A stretch of DNA of 64,000 nucleotides from Tethya wilhelma (GCA_964030475.1 CAXIPT010000014.1:417675-481674), one strand, 5' to 3'; shown: positions 37,113 through 49,710, numbered from the stretch's first letter. The notes: generated from the letters alone by a model not told the origin. A program made the numbers and translations.

Positions 37113-37440
37113 TCACACACACACTGATATTTGCTCTGACCGGCGACCTGTTTTCGGGTCTTGTAGGCAGAGTTCACACCAACACACACACACACTGTTG
37201 TTTCTATTTGCTCTTGACCGGCGACCTGTTTTCGGGTCTTGTAGGCAGAGTTCACACAAACACACACACACTGTTGTTTTTATTTGCTCTGACCGCCGAC
37301 CTGTTTTCGGGTCTTGTAGGCAGAGTTCACACAAACACAGACACACTGTTGTTTCTATTTGCTCTGACCGGCGACCTGTTCTATTTGCTCTGACCGGTGA
37401 CCCAAGTTTCACTCACACACTGTTGTTAATTGCTCTGACT
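37113..37440. repeat. ~77-bp minisatellite, 3-4 copies plus fragments
   Basis: A unit built of TGCTCTGACCGGCGACCTG, TTTTCGGGTCTTGTAGGCAG, AGTTCACAC and a short CA run recurs from about 37130, 37207 and 37285, then as truncated copies near 37357 and 37387. Copies differ slightly. Confidence 0.9.
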
Positions 37441-37511
37441 TGGCCATAACCTCCATGTTTTCATAATTATCTTGTTTATTTCAGTGTACGTATGTATTAT
37501 TATATTCATTG

Positions 37512-37512
37512 N
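37512..37512. other. single-N assembly join (left)
   Basis: One of only two N characters I see. Sequence to its right (37513-39747) is repeated in inverse orientation immediately right of the other N. Confidence 0.95.
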
Positions 37513-39747
37513 TCAAATTGCTGAAATAAACACACTGCCACTCAGTAGAGGTCCTAGAATAATGATCCTTTATCTGTATGAGATGCTAGATTGTGCCTAT
37601 TTTTCCAGAAAAATGCTCATTGCTTTCAGCTACCTATTTTGCTCAAAAATATGCCACCAGAATTTATCTGGGCCTATGCATGATGTTGCTGTAGGTGGAT
37701 TGTATGGATAAAGTTCCATTGTTGTTTTAGTTAACTAATACTAAAACGAAAATACTTATTAGTTGGACTATTCCACCTTAATAAAAATTAAACTATAGAG
37801 ATATATCTAATTGAAAACAACTAAATTAAAACTAACTTTTTGAATAAGCAGACATGCACAATAAAACTAAAACCAATTAACGATTCCTCAAGTAACATTC
37901 AATGTCGTTTTAGTTAATTAAGCTATATACGTGCACGTGCACTTAGCTAATTAGTACTAGTCTAAGCTTAATTACCAGGTGCAGCTCAGAGCCACGTGTC
38001 TGACTGCTATGGCTCAGGTGATCGTATAGCCCTCACATTTTTTCAGTTTGTGAAACAAAACTTCAATAAAGGCCGACATTTTGTCTGTAGACTACTTAAT
38101 TGTTACTGTATTTTTCTTAACGGTGATGGCCTCAACATCTGCATCTTCTGTTACTGCCGCTGATGACCGAGCTCTAAGCTTGATTGGCGTAGAAAGTGTC
38201 AACACAAGTGGCGGCTTGAGTGCAGAGAGGAGTCAGCCTCCTGAAGGCACAATGTTGCCACACAGCCAAGGTGAAAAGCGAAGTCTATTCTGGGAGTACT
38301 TTGACTACGCCCACTCTACGAATAAAAGTATGTGTCAAATCTACGACCCACATTTTTGTGGCAAACTGGTGGATGGGAAAAACCCTACTAACCTTAAACA
38401 ACATATGAAAGCTGCTCACTCAAAAGAATTCAATGTACTGGTGAAGAAGGAGGAAACAGCAAAGAAACAGAGAGAAGAATTAGAAGCCAAGAAAATGAAG
38501 TCCTCTCTTAAACACTTACATCAGGTTACGCTGAAAGAGTCATTTCGTAGGGGCACTAGCACTGTGTACTCCAAAGAGTCTGAATGATATAAAGCCATAA
38601 CCAGAAAGCTGGCAATCTTTGTTGGAACGTCAACTGAAGTGTTGCCAACCATCTATAGTTGAGAACCTGGAATTCAAAGATTTAGTAAAAGCTTTGGATC
38701 CACAATATCCAGTACCAGGCAGATCTGTTCTCAACAGAGAAATTGATACCATATTGATCGAATTGAAAGCGAGAGTCTCAGCTTTCATTAATGCTGCTCG
38801 TAAGATTATTTGGTCAAAGAAAGGCCTTTCCTCATCTTTCCTGGGTATAACAGCTCACTTTTTTTCCAAGAAAGACCACCGCAGACACACTGCAGTATTG
38901 GCAGTCCGGAAAATGGAATCATCCGAGTCACACTGCTTCCAATATTAGAAAGCTGTTGGAAGAAGTTCTAGATGACTGGGAAATAGATCAAAGTAAAGTC
39001 TCGGCTATTTTAACGGATAACTGCAGTAACATGGTTCGTAGCAGCTTTTAAACCCCAGAGGACAGCTGAGGAGGACTCTGATGCTGATGAAGTTGAATTC
39101 ACCTCTCAAGAGAAAAGTGCAGACATACTGACTGGAAAGAAGGATAACAACTCTGAATTAAGTCACCAATCAACTACAAATCAAGAAGATCAATTAAGGG
39201 ATGAAATCAGAGTTCTTTGATTGTGAATGTGAGCATGCATGATGCCGAGTTTGTCATGTATAACCGACTCAGTTGCTTTTCCCATACTCTCCAACTTGTT
39301 GTCAACAAATTTGACACCATGGACAGATTCAAAACCTTAATGAAAAAAGCACACTCACTTGTCAAAAGTTTTAATACATCAACAAGAGCAACTGAGAGGC
39401 TTATTTCTCTTTGCTGAAAAAAACTCGTCAAAGACTGTCCAGTGCGATGGAGTTCAACTTTTCTAATTATAAATCGGATGGTGGAAGTTAAAGATCAGAT
39501 TAAAGTTATATTAGACAATCTTGGATGGGATGATCTAGCAGCCAGTCAATGGTGAACTCTTCAACAGATCGTAAACTTACTTATAATAAACCATTTGCCA
39601 AATTCACCCAACTTTTGAGTGGAGACGAATATACAACTTTATCATGTGTTTTATACTCGCCCTCATGGACCTCAACATGCACCTGGAGGAAATGAAGAGA
39701 GTTGAAAATCAAACTAAAGTTTCTAAGTTACTTCAGAGTGAACTACA
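37513..39747 (+). repeat. 2235-bp inverted repeat, left arm
   Basis: Reverse complement of 45672-47906, same length, with no difference that I see. Coordinates pair as x and 85419 minus x. Both arms begin exactly at an N. The best explanation is an unmerged overlap between two contigs, one of them misoriented, rather than two biological copies. Confidence 0.92.
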
Positions 39748-40961
39748 ACGTCATTTTATCAAGTAATGATACCTCCCCTGGTAGCGAAGACCATCTTCCA
39801 ATGATGTTAGCTGCTACAGCTCTTGATCTCCGCTATAGGCTGATCCTCAATCAAGTGCAGATTGATAGTGCTAAGAAGTTGTTAGAAGTTCATTTGAAGA
39901 ATGGCTCTGAATCTTCTACGAGTGAGTCTGAATCTCCTTTGAGACAAGTTGAATCAGATATTAATAGATCCTCCTCAGGTGAAGCGGTTTAAGCACTTAG
40001 AAAAGATCATAGAACAAAAAATAGTTAGTATATATAGTTTCTGAAACACATTGGAAAGCTGAGATACCGTATAGCGGGAAATTTTCGGGGGTGTAAATTT
40101 TCGTGAAAAGCCTAGACCGCGCTTCAGAAGAAAATATTCGTGGTTTTAATTTTTGTGACTCAAGTATCTCCGACTTACAGCGCTTGAAGGTCTTGTGACA
40201 GTTTATCTGCTTTGGTATACATGTAAAATACTATTCTAGCTAGATACTAGCTATTAAGACTGCAAACTTCTTGAAAAGACGGGCAAGAGACAGAGAACTG
40301 GAGTCTTTGACAGCGTGCGCGTAGCGAGTATCGTGACCTTTGACCTCAGATAAAATTTTCGTGGGAGGGAAAATTTCGTGACTCAGGGGTTAGTCACGAA
40401 AATAACGAAAATTTGCACCCCACGGAAATTTCCCGCTATACGGTAGATCACTACTTCTCATCACAAGTTAGATTATCTGAAGATGAAGACCCTCTTGAGT
40501 ATTGGGTGGCAAACGAGGGAACATACCCATTATTAAGTTGTGTGGCTGTGGATATGTTGTGCATTCCGGCTTTGTCTGCTCCTATTGAATGCACTTTCTC
40601 CACAGCTGGATCGAGAGTCCACAGTGGGTAAATGAAATATATAGACTGCATAACCAACAAAAACTTGGAGAAATTATCTTGCTTAGAAACAAACACTATA
40701 TATGATTATATATATCTTTAGTTTCATGACTGAATTGAAATTTTTTTGATCATAGACTAAGTGTACATAATATCTGTGATATACAACTAAAACTGAAACT
40801 GAAACTAGTGCATTTTGCTTAAATTGAAACTAAAACTAAACTATATTCATTAAATCTACACTTGTTGCTAACTATAATAAACTATTATGATTGTACTTAG
40901 TGTGAAACTAAACTAACAACTAATAATGGGCATAACCTTATACTGAACTAAAACAACAATG
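37717..40961 (+). mobile_element. hAT-type transposon, degraded
   Basis: Ends CATTGTTGTTTTAGTT (37717) and AACTAAAACAACAATG (to 40961) are perfect inverses. The coding strand starts at ATG 38126 (MASTSASSV) with a BED-finger-like N-terminus (RSLFWEYFDYAHSTNKSMC, then NLKQHMKAAH). It goes on with FKDLVKALDPQYPVPGR (38619-38948) and broken middle frames. It ends with the hAT dimerisation region near 40500-40620 (LLSCVAVDMLCIPALSAPIE, then CTFSTAGSRV). It is disrupted by stops and by a MITE at 40067-40443. No clean 8-bp target duplication was found. Confidence 0.82.
40067..40443. mobile_element. MITE with CCGTATAGCGGG ends (copy 1) inside hAT
   Basis: 377 bases with inverse ends CCGTATAGCGGGAAATTT and AAATTTCCCGCTATACGG, flanked by TA. 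It interrupts the hAT coding sequence just before DHYFSSQVRLSEDEDP, so it is younger than the hAT copy. Confidence 0.9.
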
Positions 40962-41169
40962 GGATAAACCTTAGCCTAAATTTCATATGCATGAAATTAA
41001 AGAACAGAAATTAGTCTGAAGTGAAATTCAGGCCATCATCAAATATAGGAGAGTCTGAGAACAAGGCAATGTAGCTATATAGGGTCTGGATGATGAGGCC
41101 TTATTGTGTTTAGTATATTATTGTTATAATGTATTAATCTCTCTGTTTTTAATCTCCATTATTTTTTAG
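40962..41169 (+). other. intron end before the Roc exon of copy B
   Basis: AT-rich non-coding sequence ending in a pyrimidine-rich tract and acceptor TTTTTTAG at 41169. Confidence 0.7.
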
Positions 41170-44100
41170 CTAAGGAAGAAGAAGACCAAAGGCACTATAT
41201 AGCCTATCAAAAAGCCTTACAAAATGGCCTCAACATTGCTATCAAATATTTAAAGCTCCTAATGATTGGACCACCACACACTGGTAAAACTTCACTGAGG
41301 AAACGTTTGATTGGAGAAATCATGAACCTCATTGACCAAGCCATTCAGCAACCTAGTACTGGTACTGTTGATGCTCACAATGTTGTTGTGAAGCTAGCTG
41401 AAACGAAAATGGCCAGTGCAGCAGCTACCATCTCCGAGACTACATGGAGCGCTGTTGGAAGTGATAGTACTGAGAAGACTGATCTAGATGAAGAGTTACA
41501 CCTTCTTTATCAGTTTATCAGTGAGGGAAGTCTAGGCCATGCCTGCTCAGAAGTAAATAAGCCACAACCAGTGGAAGAAAACTATATACAAAGGAGCCTT
41601 AATTCAGAAGTCACCAGTCAGCAAAGTAGAATTAGCATCATCACTAACTTTATTGAATATCTACTAAGTGCATTTTGCGGAATGGGATCCCAACCATCAA
41701 TAATTGCCACAAATGCAAAGGAGCAAAGTAAGGTTGATCCTATACCAGATCTTGATCCTGAATTAGAAGAAATTGAGAGAGCATTCGAATCTTTCAACAT
41801 TGCTCTGAAATCAAGTGCTGGTCGACAGCAGATCAAAGTCCTACTGGAAAAAACTATCCTACTCAACATGGTTGATACAGGTGGACAACCAGCCTTCATG
41901 GAGATGTTACCCATGTTGACAATTGGCCCAGCTCTCTACCTCATCTTTCTTCGTCTTGATCAAGAGTTGAAACAAAGGTACAAAATCCAGTACATTAGTG
42001 AAGACAATGAAGAGGTGTCCCTCGGTGAGTCCTCATACACCCTTCAAGAAGTCATATTTCAGGTTTTCTCAAGCATAGTATGCTTTGGATTTGACACCAG
42101 CTCTAGTACTATGAGGGTAACAAACAGAAAACAGATCACTTCTCAGCAATCTCAAGCTGCAATGCTAGTTGGTACATACAAGGACAAACTTAAAGGTAGT
42201 CCAGAAGAAATACAATCTAAAGTCAAGCAAAAAGATGCAGTACTGCAGAAAGAGCTAAAGGAGATTTTGGACACAGATCTCTTTGAAGCAAACAGAAATC
42301 TATTACAATATGCTTTTGATGACCAACTCATGTTCGATGTGGACAACATGGAAGGTGGTCAGGATGAAATACAGAAGATCCGAAAACGACTTGAAGAAGT
42401 TATTTCGCACAATTTTGGTGAGGTTCCCATTCCAGCTTCCTGGCTCATGTTTGGCCTCTTCCTTCGAAGAATGGGCAAACCAAGCATCAGCTTGTCTCAA
42501 TGTGAAGAAATTGGTTATCGACTTCATGTTAATGATGTCCGAGAAGCAATATGGTTCTTACACCATTGCATTGGAGTGCTGATGTACTACCCTGATGTAG
42601 AGGAACTGAAAGACACTGTAATATGTGATCCACAAATTGTGTTTGACAGTGTCACAGAGCTAATCTTAAACACATTCAAGTTTGGGCCAGTGGGAAAAGC
42701 TGCATGTGACAAGTTCAATCAAGCAGGCCAGTTTTGTTTCAGTGACATTCAGAAACTCTCAAAATGCTTGAAAAGTGGCATCCTGCCTCTACCACAGCTT
42801 GTGAAGCTCCTTGAACACCTCTATATCATTGCTCGTATCTCATACCAAGAAGCTAGTGGTACTTCTTTGATTGAAATACCATGTGTACAAGAAGTCTGTC
42901 ATGAAAATATTGTGTACTTTATGCCTGCGGTGCTTCCATCAGCTAAAGAAAGTGATCTCAAAGTGTCCCACAGTCCTGGTGATCCTGCTCCCCTCCTGAT
43001 CTGTTTCAAGACTGGTATTGTACCATTTGGTCTGTTTTGTGCCTGCATAGCTAGGTTGGTCACTAAAAAGGATTTAGGTTGGACTCTCATGGAACAGCAC
43101 CCATCAACACCAGACAAACTGGGAGGTAATCTTGAGCCCTTGAGCACATGCTTGTTCAAAAATTGTGTCACATTTCGTGTCAATCAATACAATGGTAGCT
43201 ACAACACCACGTTAATCTCTAAACCTAAACGATATGAAGTTCACATCCAGACCATCACTCCCCCTCTGGACAGACCACGTCACTACATCTGTCAACATGT
43301 GCTGAATACAGTGTGTCAAACCTTTGACCATGTTATCTCTAAAATGAAACACAAGCAGTTCCTGTCCTCAAATTCTCCCACTCGCTCTCCTTACGAACTA
43401 GGATTCCAGTGTCCACTACACCCTGATGAGGAGCACATGGCTGTTTGTAGGCCTACCTCTAAACAGGTTGATCTCTATTTATCAGCGGCTGAGCAATGGT
43501 TTGCTTATTTCGAGAGTAATACCACCCTTTTGTGCCTCGATCAAAATGTCGTTGTCAATCTAATGGATACTCAACCTCACGATACCCAGTCATTTAGTCC
43601 TGATGATGCTAGCTTAGAGTGTAAAGAGGAAGGACTAGTGAATCCTTACACAAGAAGAGTGCTAAGTGTCAAGGAAAAATATAGACTCTGGATTAGACAA
43701 AGTAGTGTTGGTAAGTTGAAGCTTTGTTGGGCATAATTGCATGCATGTATATTATTATAAAACAGAACTGTATTGGTATATAGTCACGTGCTGCATGAAA
43801 GTTACTAAAAAGATATCGTGATATGTTTTATGACATTATATGTATAGTTTTTTTTGTATAATACTATATTTACAGGCCAGAATAATGTACACACTGCATA
43901 TTTTCTTGTGTATAAGCACTGCAAAATAATAATCCTCATATATATTATAATACTGTATAGCGGGAAAGTTTCTGGTGCCTAACTTTCACGGATGTCAGCT
44001 CTTAGCTGTGTGATATACCCATACATATGTACATTATGGAGAGTTTTGCAGATAATATTTTTCGTGGATGGATCGTGATCCGCAACCCCCCCCCCCTCAA

Positions 44101-45322
44101 GCTGTGATTCAGAAACTTCCCGCTATATGGTACTATATAGCTAGCTGTCATGGTGTTAGCGCATGCTATTATATAGTATAAAAATTGTAAAGTTTTTCAT
44201 TATGTTTGATAATAAATTAAACAGTCACTGTATGTGCATATATGCTTATTGTTATTATACTGATAAAGTTCCTTTAAATAAATAAACTTGATGTTTGTTA
44301 AATGAGGACAAAAATTTAATTTCTTGTACTCTTTTGTATGTGTGATGTGTCACATAATGTGGTCTCATATGAGACCACAACTATATTATACTATAACAAC
44401 ATTATGCAAAAGATGCCAGAATCATTGATGATTCTGGCATCTTTTGCATAATGTTGTTATAGTATAGTAACCTGTTTAGATAATCAGCTGCATGCATATG
44501 CCTTATAGATGTGAATTTGTAGTCACTATTATAGTGTGCATGTATACGTGTATTTTCAGAATTACTTCAGGTCATGTCGATCGTTTATATGATCAAGTGA
44601 TATGCATGCAGCCGTTATATACGAATGATTGCTAATATAGTTATCTTGATTATTATTCACAATTTATATAGGCTTCAAATCATTTGTAAGAAATTGTAAT
44701 CAAGATCAAGAATCAATTTCAACATTCTCTGTAGTGATTGGTAAGTTCTATTGTAACTCTATAGGTGAATGTGAGGCATGTAATGGAAAAGTATAGATTT
44801 TCAGTCTGTCTCTATAGCTACGTTAGGGCAGTCTCTGACAAATTTTGGACACAGCTATCTTCATCACCTTTTTGAAAGAAGCTGTGGAGCCATATGCATG
44901 CACTAATAATTATAATAAAAAATAGTAATTAACTTAATATTGTTGACAATTTGCATATATAGATATATTATTATATTATATTATAATAACTCGTTTATGA
45001 GTGAACTTTCATCATCAAGAAATATTATGTAACTATAGGTGAAGGTGATTGGACTACAGTTTGTGGTTATCTAAACAAATTGGACAGAGATCAGATCTTA
45101 CGTCTTGGAGGGGTGTTAGGGTTGAGTCCATATAACCTTGAGAAGATGCTGGACCTTCCTCGTGAAATGGTATTAGCTTGGCTCCGCAAACAAGACCAAG
45201 TGACAGAAAAATGTAGTGATCAGCTTTCTTGGAATCAGTTGGTCAAGGCTCTACAAGAAATAGGTCAAAATGGAATTGCCAAGCAGATTTCTAAAGACAA
45301 GTGTACTACCAAGACGATTTAG
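41170..45322 (+). CDS. Kelch-Roc-COR-Death gene, copy B: Roc-COR-Death exons
   Basis: Three exons: 41170-43710, 44672-44740 and 45039-45322, all with GT-AG borders and phase 1. The large exon starts AKEEEDQRHY and carries a Ras-like P-loop GPPHTGKTS, a G3-like DTGGQP about 200 residues later and a G4-like GTYKDK about 100 residues after that. Then comes a COR-like region (VPIPASWLMFGLFLRRMG, GVLMYYPDVEELKDTVICDP). The last exon is a death-domain-like helical bundle (LGLSPYNLEKMLDLPREM, then LSWNQLVKALQEIGQ). ROCO proteins such as LRRK, DAPK and MFHAS1 use Roc-COR as a GTPase dimer switch; DAPK also ends in a death domain. There are no stops or frame breaks. The N-terminal half is missing here but fits the kelch exons at 52956-56377 if the segment is flipped. 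Confidence 0.88.
43953..44130. mobile_element. MITE with CTGTATAGCGGG ends (copy 2)
   Basis: Flanked by TA. The inverse ends CTGTATAGCGGGAA and TTCCCGCTATATGG match the copy 1 family, with a shorter and different interior including a C9-10 run. It lies in an intron of copy B. Confidence 0.8.
44358..44379. repeat. 22-bp perfect palindrome
   Basis: Perfect dyad with core GGTCTCATATGAGACC, eight bases upstream of a much longer hairpin and in the same intron of copy B. Confidence 0.95.
44387..44466. repeat. 39-bp perfect hairpin with 2-base loop
   Basis: Left arm 44387-44425 and right arm 44428-44466 are exact inverses (arm contains AACATTATGCAAAAGATGCC), with loop TG. It lies in the 961-base intron after the Roc-COR exon of copy B. 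A transcript would fold into a perfect stem on either strand. Candidates are a foldback element or a small-RNA precursor; the near absence of a loop argues against a standard microRNA. Confidence 0.9.
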
Positions 45323-45670
45323 AAGGACGTAGGTGAATGAATCACGATGATATATATATACTGTGCTGCATTTAATTATTAGGATAAGCATAACAAATGA
45401 TCAAAAGCCAGTCACTTACACCATGCAGGTATTGTGCATTGATTGTCAAGTTTATCTGACATGATTATACCATTTTCAGAGGTTACAGTTATTAATTTCA
45501 ACTTGATCTCGCATATAAAATTTTAATAATGACACAGGGATCAGCCAAGATTAGTTATTACAAGTAGTAAAAATTTCAAAAAAATAAGTAGTGTAGGAAT
45601 GGGCAGTGCATTAAAAAGTATTGGAACAAGGCATGTCTTAATTTCGGCACATGACTACTTCATTTTTTAT
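45323..45670. other. 3' flank of copy B, ends inside a dispersed repeat
   Basis: Non-coding. The last 114 bases (45557-45670) are a member of a dispersed repeat family (AGTGTAGGAATGGGCAGT, later TTCGGCACATGACTACTTCA) seen again near 49711, 52100 and, inverted, 52372. The contig end within a repeat could explain the broken assembly. Confidence 0.7.
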
Positions 45671-45671
45671 N
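45671..45671. other. single-N assembly join (right)
   Basis: Second N of the pair. The sequence to its right begins the inverse copy of 37513-39747. Confidence 0.95.
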
Positions 45672-47906
45672 TGTAGTTCACTCTGAAGTAACTTAGAAAC
45701 TTTAGTTTGATTTTCAACTCTCTTCATTTCCTCCAGGTGCATGTTGAGGTCCATGAGGGCGAGTATAAAACACATGATAAAGTTGTATATTCGTCTCCAC
45801 TCAAAAGTTGGGTGAATTTGGCAAATGGTTTATTATAAGTAAGTTTACGATCTGTTGAAGAGTTCACCATTGACTGGCTGCTAGATCATCCCATCCAAGA
45901 TTGTCTAATATAACTTTAATCTGATCTTTAACTTCCACCATCCGATTTATAATTAGAAAAGTTGAACTCCATCGCACTGGACAGTCTTTGACGAGTTTTT
46001 TTCAGCAAAGAGAAATAAGCCTCTCAGTTGCTCTTGTTGATGTATTAAAACTTTTGACAAGTGAGTGTGCTTTTTTCATTAAGGTTTTGAATCTGTCCAT
46101 GGTGTCAAATTTGTTGACAACAAGTTGGAGAGTATGGGAAAAGCAACTGAGTCGGTTATACATGACAAACTCGGCATCATGCATGCTCACATTCACAATC
46201 AAAGAACTCTGATTTCATCCCTTAATTGATCTTCTTGATTTGTAGTTGATTGGTGACTTAATTCAGAGTTGTTATCCTTCTTTCCAGTCAGTATGTCTGC
46301 ACTTTTCTCTTGAGAGGTGAATTCAACTTCATCAGCATCAGAGTCCTCCTCAGCTGTCCTCTGGGGTTTAAAAGCTGCTACGAACCATGTTACTGCAGTT
46401 ATCCGTTAAAATAGCCAAGACTTTACTTTGATCTATTTCCCAGTCATCTAGAACTTCTTCCAACAGCTTTCTAATATTGGAAGCAGTGTGACTCGGATGA
46501 TTCCATTTTCCGGACTGCCAATACTGCAGTGTGTCTGCGGTGGTCTTTCTTGGAAAAAAAGTGAGCTGTTATACCCAGGAAAGATGAGGAAAGGCCTTTC
46601 TTTGACCAAATAATCTTACGAGCAGCATTAATGAAAGCTGAGACTCTCGCTTTCAATTCGATCAATATGGTATCAATTTCTCTGTTGAGAACAGATCTGC
46701 CTGGTACTGGATATTGTGGATCCAAAGCTTTTACTAAATCTTTGAATTCCAGGTTCTCAACTATAGATGGTTGGCAACACTTCAGTTGACGTTCCAACAA
46801 AGATTGCCAGCTTTCTGGTTATGGCTTTATATCATTCAGACTCTTTGGAGTACACAGTGCTAGTGCCCCTACGAAATGACTCTTTCAGCGTAACCTGATG
46901 TAAGTGTTTAAGAGAGGACTTCATTTTCTTGGCTTCTAATTCTTCTCTCTGTTTCTTTGCTGTTTCCTCCTTCTTCACCAGTACATTGAATTCTTTTGAG
47001 TGAGCAGCTTTCATATGTTGTTTAAGGTTAGTAGGGTTTTTCCCATCCACCAGTTTGCCACAAAAATGTGGGTCGTAGATTTGACACATACTTTTATTCG
47101 TAGAGTGGGCGTAGTCAAAGTACTCCCAGAATAGACTTCGCTTTTCACCTTGGCTGTGTGGCAACATTGTGCCTTCAGGAGGCTGACTCCTCTCTGCACT
47201 CAAGCCGCCACTTGTGTTGACACTTTCTACGCCAATCAAGCTTAGAGCTCGGTCATCAGCGGCAGTAACAGAAGATGCAGATGTTGAGGCCATCACCGTT
47301 AAGAAAAATACAGTAACAATTAAGTAGTCTACAGACAAAATGTCGGCCTTTATTGAAGTTTTGTTTCACAAACTGAAAAAATGTGAGGGCTATACGATCA
47401 CCTGAGCCATAGCAGTCAGACACGTGGCTCTGAGCTGCACCTGGTAATTAAGCTTAGACTAGTACTAATTAGCTAAGTGCACGTGCACGTATATAGCTTA
47501 ATTAACTAAAACGACATTGAATGTTACTTGAGGAATCGTTAATTGGTTTTAGTTTTATTGTGCATGTCTGCTTATTCAAAAAGTTAGTTTTAATTTAGTT
47601 GTTTTCAATTAGATATATCTCTATAGTTTAATTTTTATTAAGGTGGAATAGTCCAACTAATAAGTATTTTCGTTTTAGTATTAGTTAACTAAAACAACAA
47701 TGGAACTTTATCCATACAATCCACCTACAGCAACATCATGCATAGGCCCAGATAAATTCTGGTGGCATATTTTTGAGCAAAATAGGTAGCTGAAAGCAAT
47801 GAGCATTTTTCTGGAAAAATAGGCACAATCTAGCATCTCATACAGATAAAGGATCATTATTCTAGGACCTCTACTGAGTGGCAGTGTGTTTATTTCAGCA
47901 ATTTGA
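45672..47906 (-). repeat. 2235-bp inverted repeat, right arm (hAT 5' part)
   Basis: Mirror of 37513-39747. It holds the hAT left end (47702 and leftwards on the minus strand), the BED-like frame (start ATG at 47293) and the middle frame 46800-46471, identical to the other arm. To the right of 47906 the sequence is unique. Confidence 0.92.
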
Positions 47907-48580
47907 CTAATATATAGTAGGCTGGAGGACAATATTGAACTGTCAATAAATATGCTTTGGTACAACAATCAATGTGTATAGTTTTGTCTCTTTTGCCTAT
48001 ACTATTGTCATTAATTTTAATAGTTTCCCGTTCATTAAGAAACTCATTATTCACAGAATTACTAGCATAATTGAAGCAAAATAGGTAGAATTGGGGAAAG
48101 AAAAATAGGTGTTCTTTCAAGCAGAAGAGAAAAGAAAAATAGGCAGGAAAAAAAGCATAATTTATCTGGGCCTAATCATGCATTACTTTTACACACACAC
48201 ACGTCTGTGTTTTGAGCATTTCCCGGAAAGTCACTATTAATTATTTATGAACAATGTCTTCTTCTCATAAACAACTATAGACTAAAATTTAATAATACTA
48301 GAGATACACGCAGTGCAGGTTTAGTGCCTCACGCACTGCAGAATAATATGATCAATATTGATATTTAATATGATATTATCAATATAAACAAGTGCATGGT
48401 TAAAGATGAAACGTATGATGATATAGGCTTGTGGTTAAATAATAATCAAATAACAGCTAGTGAAACAAACATGATTATTGAAATGAAGTCAGAAACATGG
48501 TTTCACTAGCCAAACTCGATTTTCCAATTCATTTTCTTGCAGAGAGTCTGGCTAGCAAGACTATAAAGATTTCCAATAAT

Positions 48581-49362
48581 TAATAGTCCTTGACACCTTG
48601 CTAGTGGATAGAAGAAACTACAACATTTGTTCTGCACTTTCTTTGTAGCTCTTAATCAAGCAGACCTGTACAACAATATAATTACATGTATAATAAAAGC
48701 ATAATCATACCATGGTAGACAACTACATGAGTAGCATGATCTACCTTTGTTAATTGAGTTGTCTGATTCTCAGCTGCTCAAGATACACTCTGATGATTTC
48801 TCGCCTCCTCACAACGCTTCTCTTCACCAGTCCTCTCATGCCGACGTCACTTTTTTAACCTTGGTAGTATCTTCTTAGGCTCTTTCTTCATGACTCGGCA
48901 GAGTTAATCGGTATAGTATCCTAGCCACAATTAATAGTCCTTGACACTTTTCAAGGCTAGTGGATAGAAGAAAGTACTACCTTTATTCTGCACTTCGAGT
49001 CGTCATAGCTCTTAATCAAGCTGACCTGTACAACATTGTTACAATATAATTATAATAAACGTATGATCATAACATGGCAGACAACTGAGTAGTAAATCTG
49101 TAGACGAATCATGATCGACTATATTATACTATATACCTTCACTGAGTTGTCTGACTCTCAGCTGCTCAAGACACTCTGATGATTTCTCGCCTCCTCACGA
49201 TACTTCAATCTGTAGACAAATCATGATCGACCTTCATTGAGTTGTCTGACTCTCAGCTGCTCAAGATACTTTGATGATTTCTTGTCTCCTCACGATGCTT
49301 CTCTTCACCAGTCCTCTCATGCTAAAGTCGCTTTCTTAGCCTTGGTAGAATCTACTTAGCAA
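48581..49362. repeat. imperfect tandem repeat, about 2.5 units of ~370 bp
   Basis: Units start TAATAGTCCTTGACAC near 48581 and 48930; a partial third covers about 49201-49362. Shared blocks include CTAGTGGATAGAAGAAA, GAGTTGTCTGA and CTCTTCACCAGTCCTCTCAT. Copies are well diverged, so the duplication is old. Confidence 0.8.
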
Positions 49363-49710
49363 AACCATGAATATAGTAAGCCTATACCACGTGGTGCTTG
49401 CGCATGCGTAACAGTTGCGTAAAAAAACGAAAATTCCCTCAACAATAATTACATTCCTAAAGCGTGACTGACATACATACATACAACACGAAATGAGACT
49501 GTACTGTGGGATTAGATGCCTCGCACTAAGGCGCTCGGCAATTATTATATAAATTATGTGTCTGTCCAGCAAAAATTTAAGATGGCAGTAATGTCAAAAT
49601 TATATAGTAACATGCATGCACGTATATTAAGCATAATATAAATTGAAAAAGAACTATAGGAAATTTCTATTGTATTAGTGAAGATATCACCATTAATTTT
49701 TCATGATAAT

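Noticed and set aside
37113..37440. CRISPR-like array
   Set aside because: It is a eukaryotic minisatellite: the whole unit repeats, with no unique spacers of constant length.
37513..47906. Two independent hAT insertions in inverse orientation
   Set aside because: The shared block extends about 200 bases beyond the hAT end into flanking sequence and stops exactly at both Ns, so a contig overlap explains it better.
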